Positions 11,461-23,409 of a stretch of DNA of 64,000 nucleotides are shown piece after piece. How positions within the stretch are numbered: the first letter of the stretch is position 1; each line of letters starts with the position of its first letter. The notes under the pieces are model-generated. The model was not told the DNA's origin, did not search any database, and was given only the letters and a program-made list of their open reading frames with translations. The position numbers were made by a program, and so were the translations under genes. The stretch is from Gnetum montanum (taxonomy: Eukaryota > Streptophyta > Gnetopsida > Gnetales > Gnetaceae). The stretch spans positions 4,722 through 68,721 of the forward strand of contig MNCI01015499.1 of the NCBI GenBank assembly GCA_015680685.1, given 5' to 3'.

Positions 11461-12470
11461 AAAAGCTACATAATTACTTGGGTCTTCCTCTTGAGTATTC
11501 TTTTGAGATGATGAGGGAGTATGTTGTTTTATTTGTGAAGTTTGTCCATGTATTGTTTCAAACTGATTCTGGTTTAGCATAGATCAATGGTATGATCTTT
11601 TCTTTTGCAAAATTTGTAATATGATACTGTCTTAATCCTATCTTTATCTTTTAAATTGATTCCATCTACCTCTTCCTCTAGTTTAACCTCTTTCTATTGT
11701 ATTTTGACCACCATTTTCTTTTGAGTTTGTTTTTTGATTTTTATTCTAACAATTGAATCTTTCTATTCCTCTAAATCTTTCTTACATACCTCTTTCTCTT
11801 TGGTTAGTTTTGTAGGCTTGATTATATTCACTAGATTATTTGTTATTCTTTATAATTTATCAAGTTTTGACATGAGCAACTAAATCATTAATACTAATTA
11901 TGTTAGTCCTTTGAATGACTAGTGTTTTCCAGCATGTTTTCAAATCTTAAATCTATATAGAGAGCTTGAACAAATTTTTAAACCTTTTACTTGTTTGTAT
12001 ATCCACAACCATATTCATTTAGTTTTTATAAGTTGTCACACATTCTAATACAGAAGTCCTTGACATTTTCATTTTTTTAACTTCTATGATATCAAATTTT
12101 TGTTTGTAGATTAGTTGTTCTAATTCTTGATTTTCCAAGCTTCCCTTGTATTCTAATTGGAGATTATCCCATACTTCTTTAGGAATAGTGTAAAGACTCT
12201 ATCTATCAAAATAACTTATGAGACACTATCCAATATCATCATGAGATCCAAATTATTATTCCTTTTCTTTGTTTTATATTCTTTGATTTGTAATATGGTA
12301 AAATCTTCAAAATCATGGATGAATTCGAAACTAGTTTTAACTATTTCCAAATAGTCATTATGTTCAAAGAGGCCTTTCATCATACTTGTTCATATGAGGA
12401 AATCTTGATATCCATAGACGATGATGGTGCATCTAGCTATGTCTTTTGTGCTCATTTTTATAGTCAAACC
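11461..12470 (-). pseudogene. gag of the copia element
   Basis: Decayed frame segments match the usual copia gag order: LFEHNDYLEIVK near 12330-12375 and a region matching EVWDNL..EYKGS near 12145-12180. A low-complexity basic stretch follows where the zinc knuckle would be. No open frame spans more than a fraction of it. Confidence 0.6.
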
Positions 12471-12471
12471 C

Positions 12472-12488
12472 GATGCTCTAATACTAAG
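12472..12488 (-). other. Primer binding site of the copia element (initiator tRNA-Met type)
   Basis: Next to the LTR the minus strand reads TTAGTATTAGAGCAT, a decayed form of TGGTATCAGAGC, the usual copia site complementary to initiator tRNA-Met. Confidence 0.75.
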
Positions 12489-13373
12489 TGAAGGAATTTT
12501 AAGCAGCAAAAGAGTTGCTTGGTTATCTTGAATTCACAAGGAATTAGTTAATAGAATTTGTATTTTTGGAAAGCTTAGGAAGTTTTCTAAAATTTAAAAA
12601 ATGGAAGTACTATAAAAGATATCTAGAAGCTAAGGCTATATTATATTCTTTCTAATCTATTTAAAATCATGGTAATTTTGGTAGTGCAACTTTGAGAGGT
12701 AAGAACTCAAAATTTGTTAAGTTTTTTATGCTAAAACTTTAACTAAATCTTTCCATAGATATTATCTTTCAAGTAATAAAATATTAAATTAAGTTATTTT
12801 TCTATGAGGGAGAAATAATCTAATTATTGTTCATCATTCATTCTAGTAAAAATTCAAGATTCAGAAAATCTTCTAAGGTATAGAGCTAATTTCTTCCAAA
12901 TGCAACAAGTATTGAACTAAAATTTTAGTCACACATAGCCACCTACTCTAGCTTTCTAATAAATATAAAATCACTAAAGAATGTTTGAAAATGACTAAGA
13001 TGTGATTAAAATAGTGAATGTCCTAAATTCTGACTATTCAATTTCTAAGGTTGAGTAAATAATGATGAATGATGTTGATGAATTTATGACAAAATAGTCA
13101 AATTCTTGCTAATATTATATTGATCATTTTATCATAGAAATTACCAAGATATGTCTTTGATATATATGTGTGACTAGTGGGGCAAAGTGTCCTAAAATAA
13201 TATAATATAGCTGTAATGAAAAAAAATGTTTAAAATTAAGTATATATATCGATTAGCACCAAAATAATATTACAACTACCCATTAATCTAGAAAATTCCT
13301 ATATTTTATTAAAATAAACTCCTATTGTATAAAAAAACCAAAAATTATTATCTTCTACTCTAAGAAGAAAACA
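12489..13373 (-). repeat. 5' LTR of the copia element
   Basis: Partner of 6864-7786. It is next to the primer binding site on its left and the target duplication CAAAC on its right. Confidence 0.85.
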
Positions 13374-13378
13374 CAAAC

Positions 13379-13898
13379 TAGCGGTGAACCCAAGAGTAAT
13401 TGGATAGCTTATCATATTACAAGAATTCAATATCACCATGATTGATAGAAAATAAACTAAAAATGTAGTAGTTGATCAACTATTAAGGTTATGTTAGGAC
13501 CCACAAGATAATAAAGAACCTTTGTTAGATTAATTTCCAGATGAGTTCTTATCTACAAAATCAGTAATGGCTATAGATTTAATAGAAAATTCTTAGATTA
13601 TAGATTATATGAGCTATCTAATGTCACGAGAACTCCCAGCTAAATTGGAAAAAGGAAAAAAGGAACAGTTTCTTTATATGATCAAACAATTCAAAAAAAT
13701 CCAAGATTATCTATATAAGATTATGTGGATGGATTAATTTGATGGTGTGTTCCAAAAGAAAATAAACAAAGAGTGCTATAGGATATGCATGAAGAAGCAT
13801 GTAGTGGTCATTATGCAGGGAGAAGAACTACTCTAAAACTTCTTATGATAGTCTATTTTTGGACTAGAATATTTATGAACACATATCAATTTGCACAA
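13379..13898 (+). pseudogene. RNase H end and integrase N-terminus of element D
   Basis: Continues D after the copia element. The LQEFNITMIDRK segment (about 13420-13455) matches the RNase H/integrase junction of E and F. A zinc-binding HHCC-type region follows, with a readable HEEACSGHYAGRRTTLK segment at about 13790-13840. It ends at the 5' LTR of element C; the integrase core continues at 26012. Confidence 0.75.
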
Positions 13899-14766
13899 TG
13901 GTAAAGTGTATTTTTTCTGGCTCTAATATCAAAGGCCTAATATCAAATACTCAATATTGGAAACTAAGAGGCAATGTCGGATAATTGATATAGCGAGATG
14001 TGCATTAGCCTATAAATATAACACTTGGGTGCATGGTTTGATAGTTTTTTATCAATAGAGTAGTCAAACTCTTGAAATTTTATTTCATAGTCTTAAAAAA
14101 TAGTTAGTGAGTGCCCACAATGTGGATTTGAGTCAATTGTACAACGTCTTATTCGAGTGGCAAGGTACCTAGATACATTCCATGAACGACAATAAGATCA
14201 AGATTGATTCTTATTCATTGTAGCACTTTGACTTAGATTAAATTAAATCTTAATGTAATTTATATTGCATATACTTAGTTAATATTTATATTTCCATGCA
14301 TATTAATGAATTGATAGAATAAGTGCAACTAGTTTCGAGTGTAAACATGTATTTGCTTGGTAATCCCAATAGCATTATTGCTTAATTCGCCTAGTAGCAT
14401 AGCACTTGGTAATCCCAGTAGTGGATACATGGGTTTAGGACATGTATGGAAAGCTAGAAATGAACACTCATTTCTCATAGGCTAGTTTAGACTTTACTTT
14501 CCATTATTAATTAGTTTAAATAATTGATTTCTTTATTATCATTAGGAGTAGCATAAGGCCGAAACAACATCAAGAATCATATGTCTTACTTTGGACTAAA
14601 CCATACATGACAAAGCTACCATGAGTCTAAGTCGGAAGATAGTGAACTACAATTAAGGCATAACAATCTAGATGCCACAACTAGTTCATCCATAAAATTC
14701 AACTGGATCATGTGTGAACGCTTGTGATTTGTATGGTTGGGTATAGGGGGTACCTATTGGTCATCA
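13899..14766 (+). repeat. 5' LTR of element C
   Basis: Starts TGGTAAAGTG (TG at 13899) and ends GGTCATCA at 14766. Aligns with 25168-26011. U3 contains degenerate ATATC repeats and a TATA box (CCTATAAATATAA, about 14009-14021). The R/U5 part has two to three copies of CTTGGTAATCCCAGTAG. The primer binding site after it is mostly deleted; only TATTGCCAAAGATGG remains. Confidence 0.85.
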
Positions 14767-14886
14767 CTATTGCCAAAGATGGTGCTAGTTATCTAGATTA
14801 GTTATATTAAAGATGATCACTATAAACACATTAATGATTTTATCTTTCAAAAAATATTAAGTCATACACATCATTAACTAACTATA

Positions 14887-17135
14887 ATGTCTCTTTCACA
14901 TGGAAGTGATAATGCATCATATGAAGAGAACATTCATTAGAGTGACCAACCTCATGTAATGGTTTCATATGTTCATGACCACCCTTACTACACTCAAGGA
15001 CTAAATTCACCTAAGGTAAACAATCCTAGAGGAGATGGAGTAAGTCCTAGATCAAGGAGAACCTAAAGGCCTAGGACCTCCTCAAAACTTAGAAAAGATA
15101 AATCAAGGGACCATGGGAATAACTGTAGAAGCCATGGCAATTCTCCCAATTCCTCACCTTCCTCTTCTTCTTCAATGTCTAGTTCTAACAAAAGATGAAT
15201 GTAGGTATAGAGATAGAGCTTCACTATGGAGTCAAGATAAAGATACAAATCGAAACAAAGGGCAAAATCAAAGACATCAAAATGAGCATAGACAAGATCA
15301 TCACAATTAGACAAATAGAAATAGAAATTTTTACCATGACATGTCTAATATGGTGAACCCTTGTTGGCCACTAAGAGCATGACATAGATTACAGAGGTAG
15401 TTAAAATAACCCATAGGCATTGAAGGGAAAGTTGCATTAAAAGGCTTGATATGAATAACCTCCCTAAATTTGCAGGAGGCTATAATTATAATCTACAACA
15501 TCATTTATAAGCCTTCCATGATTCTTGCATTTTATGGAACATTGAAAGTGAGTGGGAAAAGCTTAAGCTCTATTCTAGGACAATAATAGACAAAGCCAAA
15601 GTGTGGTATAGATCGTTGAAACCAAATTCAATCCATTGATGGTTCACAATGCTAGAACTCTTTAATAAGAAATACCAAACCTATGCAAGGGTGTCCAATC
15701 TAAGGAAATGAATCCAAGGATGGAAACCAGAACAACATGAACCCTTGAATATGATCCTAGATAGATACCATTCTCTACTATCTAGATGTCCAAGCCATGA
15801 TTTCTCTCAAGAAGAGCAACTTTTCCACATCATAGATGGGCTTCATAGTAAAACAAGAGAGACCCTTGGGATGTATGCTCAAGGTTGATTATATGAACTA
15901 AGAACCCATCAAATCCAATGGCTAATTAAGCATGTGGCAAAAGAAGAAGGAGAGCTATGTAAATGAGAGAATGTTGAGGAATATCACTAGGACCCAACTC
16001 TTCAAAAGAAAAGGGTCCATATCTATGATGAGGACAAAGAGGTAGCTCTCAATGAGGTGATTTCACAACAAACTTTGCCAATACAAAAGTCTATCAATGA
16101 GCTTGAAGCAAGGCTAGATAAGATGTGGGAGTTGATGAATGACAAAGTTACAACTTACGTAAAAATTATAGAGGCGAGGCTAAAGCAAAACAAATCAAGT
16201 GATCAAAACAAGAGAAGGAAAAAGAACGAAGAAACATGTAGGAACACTTATCAATAAAAAGGGAAAATAGTTGGATAAGAAGAGGCTATAGACTCAATCA
16301 CAAAACAAGATGATGGATGTGACATCTACCTATATGACATTCCAAAGGGCTATTGCCTAGTCATGTTACATCTACATGAGTATTGGGCTTTTTCTTTGAA
16401 TCCCAAGTTCATGCAAAAGCAAATGCCTAGCGAAATACCTTTCTCACAGGGTAATTATAGATAGTCCTACAACCAACCGTACTATCTCGATGGGACTTCT
16501 TATCAACCTCAAAACTATCATCAACCACAATGTCAAACCCCACAGTCATGGGGGAGGCCACCATTAAACCAACACTACCCTTATTGCTAGTCAAACCCAA
16601 TGAATATAATGTTTAACAACCTATTTCTCCAACTAGTTCTACTCTCTCCACCTCAAATCACGACTACCACTCTCCTGAGTATCATCACCTCATGCCTCTC
16701 ATCCTCCATCATATCCTCAATATTCTCATACTTCCCTCCACCATATGTTACCACCCACAACACAGGAAGGTCTGGGCACCACAACATCAACAAAAGAATG
16801 CCACTTGTGCTATGAACATAAATGGAAATGATAATGCAACATACATGGAAATGATACTGCAACATCTTCTAAAGGATCACCACCTCATGCCTCTCATCCT
16901 CCATCATATCCTCAATATTCTCATACTTCCCTCCACCATATGTTACCGCCAACAACACAAGAAGGTCTGGGCACAACAACATCAACAAAAGAATGCCACT
17001 TGTGCTATGAACATACATGGAAATGATAATGCTAGTAGATCTAAACCACAACCTCATAAACATCCTTTCTTTAGGATATTTCCCACGTACAAGCACAAAA
17101 CACATAAACCTACTAGTACATCAAAACTAGCATAA
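14887..17135 (+). pseudogene. gag of element C, decayed
   Basis: The ATG at 14887 is at the expected place about 120 bp after the LTR and starts a frame broken by many TAG stops. A serine-rich basic region (15060-15200) is followed by the capsid-like region: LDMNNLPKFAGGYN near 15450, FHDSCILWNIESEWEKLKL near 15515 and MLELFNKKYQTYARVSNLRK near 15650. The long open pieces at 16057-16257 (a coiled-coil-like, lysine-rich segment) and 16692-17135 (tail) are in register with the gag of F. The zinc-knuckle cysteines near 16310-16360 are partly lost. The tail ends ...KHPFFRIFPTYKH, like the PFFRTNSP segment of F. Confidence 0.75.
16686..17036 (+). repeat. 195-bp in-frame tandem duplication in the gag tail of C
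   Basis: CACCTCATGCCTCTCATCC starts at 16686 and again at 16881, a period of 195 bp or 65 codons. The second copy covers about 155 bp before diverging. The copies are nearly identical and the frame stays open across both. Confidence 0.9.
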
Positions 17136-17219
17136 GGCTAATTTGGTGCAACAACCTTTTTTGTTGGAACAATGTCTCCTAATCATATGCAAAACCCAAC
17201 AACCATCATCACTCCAACA

Positions 17220-17640
17220 TAAGAAAAAAAATGATGAACACATCATTTTGGAGAGATAAAAATCTCCATGCATCACTAATAATGATAAAGGGTGCAATTG
17301 CGGACCAGAATTGAAAATATTAACACAACCTACAACAAAGATAAGGAAAAAGTGTGTAATAAAATACCAGTCTATGTAGTAGCCACTAAACCAGAAGACA
17401 CCCAGTTTCTTGAAAATGAGAATATAAAACTATTTCAAAGATGCATGGAAGCAACTAATCTGCTTATTAGTTCTAGACTTGAGAAAATAGACCAAACAGA
17501 GAACTTAGACATAGATATCTTAGACTATGATTATACACCAAAAGAGGATATTAAACATGGAGACCTAGAAATTAAAATAGAAAATCAAGAAGAAGAAGTA
17601 AACACATCTAGATCCCCCTAAAAGGAAATACCTCCAAGTC
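17220..17640 (+). pseudogene. Protease C-terminus and protease-RT linker of C
   Basis: A short segment ending NNDKGCNCG matches the protease end of E and F (SDTGCNC). The 109-codon open piece 17292-17621 matches the linker (VVATKPEDTQF, then a CMEATN segment similar to CMELT in E). It has no catalytic motif. The frame ends in SRSP and a TAA. Confidence 0.65.
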
Positions 17641-17699
17641 TAGATGAAGACACATCTCTGAATGATCCAAACTAGACTATTAACAATGTTAGATGTGTT

Positions 17700-19914
17700 A
17701 CCATATGATTAATTAAATTAGTAACAGTCATAGATGGGAAATCGATGATGTATAAATAGGGGATTGTGTCGTCCATCTCCCGAATGTGCAACCATAAGAT
17801 TAGTCATGGGGGAGATGCTCCATCTTAGTTCAACTAATAAGTGTTTTTTTCACTTTTTTGTTTTACAATTTTTTATGATTTTCCTATTTCTTTCAAAATT
17901 TTCTAATTCTTAATATGTTTTACATTTCTTAATATTTTTCTTTTCTTTATATTTTTCTCTTTTCTTTTGTCATTTTCTTTATGTTTTATTAATGTTTTTT
18001 TATGCTTCTGTTAATAATATTGCCACTCATGATGCAGAATTCAATGCTATGTGTTGGGTTGTTGTGGTATCCTATCAAGATGATTGCGTAAGTAATTGTA
18101 TAATGTAGTGAGACCACCTCATCCATCCCTCCAATTCTTTGAATAAAAGGACTTTTTCATGGAAACAATTTGGTTCTTCTTTCATGAAACTAAAATTAAT
18201 TCATGATCATTGTAACTTGAAGAAAGAGGGAACAACCAAGTGAGAACGGTAAGGGTGTGATCTCAAGGGGATTTTTTGGGTTCTCTTCTTGACTTCCTTC
18301 ATATGGTTTATGACTCCTTGAGAAATGTATCATCACTCCTTCATCGACCAATAAATAGGAAATTATGTCTTTACATGATATGGTTCCCATTTCAAAAAAA
18401 TTTAAAATCCAAAAAAAAAAGAAGAAAAAGAAAAATAATAATAATGGGAATTCAAAGCACACCCATTAGACACAATAATGTGCTACAAGCACTAGTTATG
18501 GGAATGGAAAGACATGTTACCCATGCCTGAAAGTGCCCCTCTAACTAAGGTCCTTCCTTCCTTCTTTTCTTTTCTTCTCTTTTTAGAGTGATGATTATTC
18601 TTTGAGGTGGTTATGGACTCATGGTGGTCAGCAGGAAGAAAAAAATCAATGTAAGGTCACTATTCATGGTATGGACTTACTCTAAACTTGGATAGATAGG
18701 TATGCTGATCATTTTAGTCACATTTTTCACAAGAACCTATTGTGAACATGGTCAAGTACCTTACATCCCGATCTCTACAATCCCTTCTCATCCCATTATT
18801 TACCTCACTACTACATGCAATTATGAGCCTCTTGGATTTGTGTAGTATAGTCCAACATCCCAACTATGATAGTTGTATGTTGTTTGGAACAAAGGCATGG
18901 TCTACATTGAACTTCTTAGATGACCACAGACATCTATAGAAGTGGTTATGCAATGGTATTATGACAAGAGCTTGCTTTGGGAAGGACCCACTTGCATAAC
19001 TTTTGTTGATCATGGCTTTGAACTAACCTTCACATCTTCTAGAATACTAGTGATGGTTTCCCTAAATTTATGCATGACTTTGGGACAACTTCTCATCTAT
19101 TTCATTAATTTTTCCTAATTTTCTATTTTCATATCCATTAATATTTCTTGGCCATCTTCTGAATCAAACCTTTGGTTTCAAGTGTTTGAAAACATGTGTG
19201 CTTCTGGAGTTACACTTATTAGTCATCAGGACTAGGGATGTTTACTTTGAAATTTTTCTAATGTCCTATGGTTGAACATCATGGTAACTAATAGTAATTG
19301 ATCAAAATAATGTGAATAGCTTGATGATTTTACGTACCTCATAGCCTTGGCCATAGTATGCTATCATCACCTTGTGCTTAAACAAAAACTAAGGGATCTA
19401 AAAAGGGTTAATTATTAAGGAAAATTTACCAAAACTAATGTTGATCCTTTGGTGACTATAGGTGATATGCCCAACATGAAAACAAAGCCAAGAGGGGGAC
19501 AATGGAGGATATGCCCATGGACAAATTATAGCACATACAAGATAATAGCTCAAGCATCACATGTTTACTAGATCCAAGGGACAATGAGGAGAAATTTTAT
19601 TCCATCCTTCAAGAATGTTCTACATAACCAGAGAAGCATCAACATAACAATTAAGGTTGTAAGTCTACCATTACTAGTGACAACAAGAAGAATCATCTTC
19701 AGTATATTTTTGAAAACCTCTGTAAATTTCGTAATCTTCAATATCTATCTAATATTTTTGTCATTTTTTCATTTTGTAATGCATCCACTCAAATAAAATT
19801 TTATAATGCTGCACTCAAAGTCAGTTAGTAGCTAGTGTCAGTCAATAATCCCATCATTCCCTATTTTTTATAAAGAAAGCTCAATCCTATCTTGTTAACT
19901 CAAGAACAAGTTTT
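17700..19914 (+). other. 3' untranslated region of element C
   Basis: Starts with a polypurine-like TTAGTCATGGGGGAGAT (about 17803-17819), as after integrase in E and F, then a T-rich stretch. It contains blocks shared with B, D, E and F: GGAAAGACATGTTACCCATG near 18505 and a GGAAGGACCCACTTGCAT block near 18980. No convincing coding frame; small open frames are chance readings. Confidence 0.6.
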
Positions 19915-19930
19915 CATTCAGTTGTGGGGG
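19915..19930 (+). other. Polypurine tract of C, target site of element B
   Basis: CATTCAGTTGTGGGGG ends at 19930. The last five G (19926-19930) are repeated at 25161-25165 after element B and are followed by TA and C's 3' LTR (TGATGAAGTG, 25168). Confidence 0.9.
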
Positions 19931-20751
19931 TGATGAGTGGCGAGGTACCCCTACACTCAACCATACGAATACGAGCGTTACACACGCGATCCGATCAAAC
20001 TCCATAGACTAAGTGCCTACACGCCTTATGGGAACACTTAAGGTTAATCGTTCATTATCTTCCCAGACTTACTTGTATTTGTCATGGTTGTATGGTTAAG
20101 TAAGTCTGAGGTATGTGATTTTTATGTCTTTTATGTTATATCGCCTATGCTAATGAGAGAAAGGATGAAGAGACTTAAGTAACTAGCTTTAACTAACTAA
20201 GTTCTAATGCCTAGCATCAGTATCCATTCCCACTTGTCGTTCACACCCTGAACTAATGCAACCTTCTAAGATTACCAAACAATATTTGTTACTAGGATTA
20301 CCAAGCATAACGCACGTGCTCGAAGCGGTCATATTGAATGCATTTAACTAGGAGTGTTGAGGGTTGAGAGATTAATTAACTAATAAATCATTTAAACAAT
20401 TAACAATAATTAAAGTCCTAATTAGCTTAGTCCATGCACTGCAAGGTTTATCCAAAAAGTTCATCTTTATTTCCATACACAAACTTATGCTCAGGTACAA
20501 TATTTGCTCGAATAAAGATCCATTCACTTTGGGACTCCTACTACAGGCACATGCAAATTACTCTAACTCTGGAATGGAAAAACTACAAGAGTTTGGCTAC
20601 AGTCTACATCTAGATGGAGAAACAAGGGAGAGCCACCTCTTATTTATAGATTTGGCAGCGCACTCCGATATCACGTACACGATATCGCAAGGGGAGATGC
20701 GATATCGCAGCGGACACGATATCGTGGCCCATGCAATATCGCGTCCCATCA
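19931..20751 (-). repeat. 3' LTR of element B
   Basis: Starts TGATGAGTGGCGAGG and ends GTCCCATCA. It contains a minus-strand TATA box (about 20640-20650) and four GATATC cores at 20668, 20682, 20701 and 20718. It aligns with 24377-25160 with few differences, so B is younger than C and D. Confidence 0.9.
20640..20723 (-). promoter_or_regulatory. U3 core promoter of LTR B
   Basis: TATA box (CTATAAATAAG on the minus strand) with an upstream cluster of four GATATC cores spaced 14, 19 and 17 bp, as in LTR A. The partner LTR keeps fewer intact cores (25109 and 25123). Confidence 0.6.
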
Positions 20752-20764
20752 TAGCCCCATGACT
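20752..20764 (-). other. Polypurine tract of element B
   Basis: The minus strand reads AGTCATGGGGCTA directly before the LTR start TGATGGGA. Confidence 0.75.
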
Positions 20765-22640
20765 AAATAAAAACTTATGCTCAAGTTCCTTACAAAATAT
20801 TGGGAAGTTACGGGATTATTGACTTGAATGGAACTAATGGTGAATGGGATGACATGTGAACGGATCATCATTACAAAACATGACAAAACTGGTGTTCACG
20901 ACAACAACAAGAGTGAACACCTTATACATTTGACATTAGGCTATATTTGGTAGCTGAGAGAGAAGAAAGAAGAAGTCTGCCGCTGCCAACGGCAAGATTG
21001 TACCCTTTCGTTGTCTATCCATAAGCGCGTCATCCATCTCATTCCTTGCATAGCTGCTTTATCACCGATCCATTCCAAGTGTTTCCTCCAAATCCAATTT
21101 GTCGTTATATGATTGCCATATGCACACATAACATAGTCTTTATATTAGCAAGGGTAAATGAATCACAATGTAGTTGATACCTTGCTTCAGTGAAAGGTCC
21201 ACTGGTTAAGTTGTGGTATGGCTGATACGAGTCTAGAGATATAATAGTGGTGACTACCGAAGGTGTAGGGGTTAGGAGAAAATCAAAAAAATTGGGTCAG
21301 GACCCCCATGACTAAGAGCGAACCTTCGGTAGCGATAGAATGGAGAAATAAAAAGAAAAAGAAAGATGGAGAAAAAGAGACAACCATACATCGATGAAAT
21401 AGATGTCAATATGGAAATGAACAAAATAGGGTGGGTTGCAAAAATGTTAAGGGAAAGAATTTAACTGGTGTACCAAATAGGAATGCTAGTGGGTCCTCCC
21501 CAAAGTAGGCTCATGCCCTTAATGCCCTAACAAACCCACATTCGAAGAGTCCGTAGGCTCTGGGAATGTCAGTTGGAACAAGAGTTAAAGTATTAACCAT
21601 AAGAATTTACCAAAAAGAAAACAATGTGTCAACCAAAATATACTCTAATGATACAACCGGCAATGAGGTGGACAATGAAGGAAGAATGATGGAAAAAAGA
21701 GAATGGAATGGAATCTCAAGAACAAGGTGATGTACAACCCCTTGTGTAGTTAATGATTAATGTGACTTAGTAGATCCCATTCCAAGACTAGCCTCAAACA
21801 AACCACATCCACTGACTTTGCATTAATGTATTTGGCCAATCCATCCACTTGAAGTAACAAGAACGCCTTCACCAAAGAGGCACCACCATTTCGATGAAAC
21901 GAAGGAGGAGAGAATGGGAAGCGAGAAGGGCCTTAGTTAGAGGGAACATGTTATTTTAGTTCCATAACTAGTGCTTGTAGCCCAAATGATTATTTTGTCT
22001 AAGGGGTGTGCTTTGAATCCTCACTTTTTTTTTATGTTTTTTGCGTGAGAACCACACCATGCAAAGAATTTGTTATTTTTATTTGCTCAACTTCTCGATA
22101 ATGTGGCAACGTCGGAACGGTAAGAAAACTCAAGAAGAAAACATCCAAGCACCCAAGAGAAGGGCCAACAGAAATGCATCAAGTCCCCTTGAAGTCACAC
22201 CCTGTTCAATCCTTGAGTCCTTCCTTAGTTTGAGAAATGCCCAGTCACTGATTCGTTATAGTTCTTATTATTTTGGAGAAAGGGACTATACAGTTCCAAG
22301 CCAAGAGAGACCATAGAAATTTGTGGATGTATGGATGAAGTGGACTCATTGCCTGTCATATCAAAAGAGCCATACCTTAGTATCAACATCATAATCTTAA
22401 AGGTAAAAACCAAACATTAGCAACCAGTAGAAAACAGTTCATACCATCATTAAGAGCACTTATTGGATGACAAACTTAACAAAATGAATAAGCACACACA
22501 CAAAAATAAAAGAAAAAGTACAAACGATGTTGTAAAAAAAAAAGAAAAGTTAAAGAAATTGTAAAACAAAAACTAAAAAAGAAACTGAGGGCCTCAATTG
22601 ATTAGCATAGGTGGCCATCTCCCCCATGACTGAATTGAAA
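20765..22640 (-). other. 3' untranslated region of element B
   Basis: Collinear with the 3' regions of E (45343-47214) and F (40904-42870). It contains two further polypurine-like motifs (21301-21316 and 22617-22634), the conserved GGGAGGACCCACTAGCAT-type block (21480-21518 on the minus strand) and a possible short reading frame with DGLAKYINAKS near 21800-21870. No protein can be assigned. Confidence 0.6.
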
Positions 22641-22838
22641 GGGAGAGATCCAAAATAGTGAGCGTTTTTTTGAATTTCTTAAAAGTGTCCAGCTTTTCCC
22701 AATTGATGTTTTTAGGTTAAGGGTTGAAATTTGGCAATGCTCATATTCCAATGTATCTATGCTTTCATTGTGGGTGCAAGTTGTTCCCCCAGTTTGTTCC
22801 ATGCATGTTGGTGGGCTGCTCTCTTGATTAGTTGTCAA
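22641..22838 (-). pseudogene. Protease-RT linker of B fused to the 3' region
   Basis: The frame begins in the linker (CMEQTGGTTCTHNESIDTLE matches CMELTEEITCTYIKSIDALE of E) and then runs into post-integrase sequence ending SHGGDG. The junction near 22665-22680 marks the deletion of RT, RNase H and integrase. Confidence 0.7.
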
Positions 22839-22889
22839 CCACTAGGTGTTCTCTTGTTGTGTGGTTGCTACATACAGACACCTTTGTAT

Positions 22890-23400
22890 CTAAGTTTCTT
22901 GGGCACACCAGTTGCATGCAGGAGATGCTGAGCATTCCTCCATGTCATCACCCTCTAAGTCACTGTATGTGATGCATGGAACTTTCTTCTTCTCGATCTT
23001 TCCATAAATGTTTTCCTTAGATATTTCCAAGGAAAGATCACAGATTCCTAGGCATGTGTTGATGGTGCTGAGCCATGCTTTCCCCATTATAATTGGGAAG
23101 TACCCTTTGTTACTGTTGACTTGTATCACTAGGAAATCAGCTAGGTATGAACAACCACACATAGTGGTAATGATGTCCTCCACCAATCCCAAGGGAATAG
23201 TGATGGACTGGTCAGCCAACTCAAGTTGAATATTACTCTTCTTGAGTGGAGGCAAGTTCCTGGCTTTATACATTTCTCGTGAGATTAAGTTGACTCCAGA
23301 ACTTAAGTCAAGAAGAGCCTTATACGGTTCATTCCCAACGACTTGGAGATAAATTAGTGCACTTCCAGGGTCAGAGAGTTTCCTGGGAAGGTGGCCTACC
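22890..23400 (-). pseudogene. Aspartic protease of element B
   Basis: Open over its whole length and readable as a retropepsin: LPRKLSDPGSALIYLQVVG, then the active-site region ALLDLSSGVNLIS, SITIPLGLVEDIITTMCG, and YFPIIMGKAWLSTI near the C-terminus, ending ...KKKVPCITYSD. The catalytic D-S/T-G is D-L-S here, so activity is doubtful. The open frame extends further N-terminally (to 23693), but that part is gag read in another frame, showing that a gag deletion joined two frames. Confidence 0.75.
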
Positions 23401-23409
23401 TTGATCCTC

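Larger units (their letters stand above)
6864..13373 (-). mobile_element. Ty1/copia element nested in D
   Basis: Two LTRs (6864-7786 and 12489-13373) begin TGAGGGAATTT/TGAAGGAATTT on the plus strand and end ...ACA. They are bounded by TAAAC on the left (6859-6863) and CAAAC on the right (13374-13378), a 5-bp target duplication with one change. The coding order on the minus strand is gag, protease, integrase, RT, RNase H, which is the copia order. The primer site is next to the right LTR. All frames are broken. The insertion splits D's RNase H. Confidence 0.88.

Noticed and set aside
13894-13898. CACAA as target duplication of element C
   Set aside because: The right flank is AAAAT; the match is too poor to call a duplication.
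18196-18530. Opposing open frames in the 3' region of C
   Set aside because: Based on poly-A/T runs and not conserved in frame in B, E or F.
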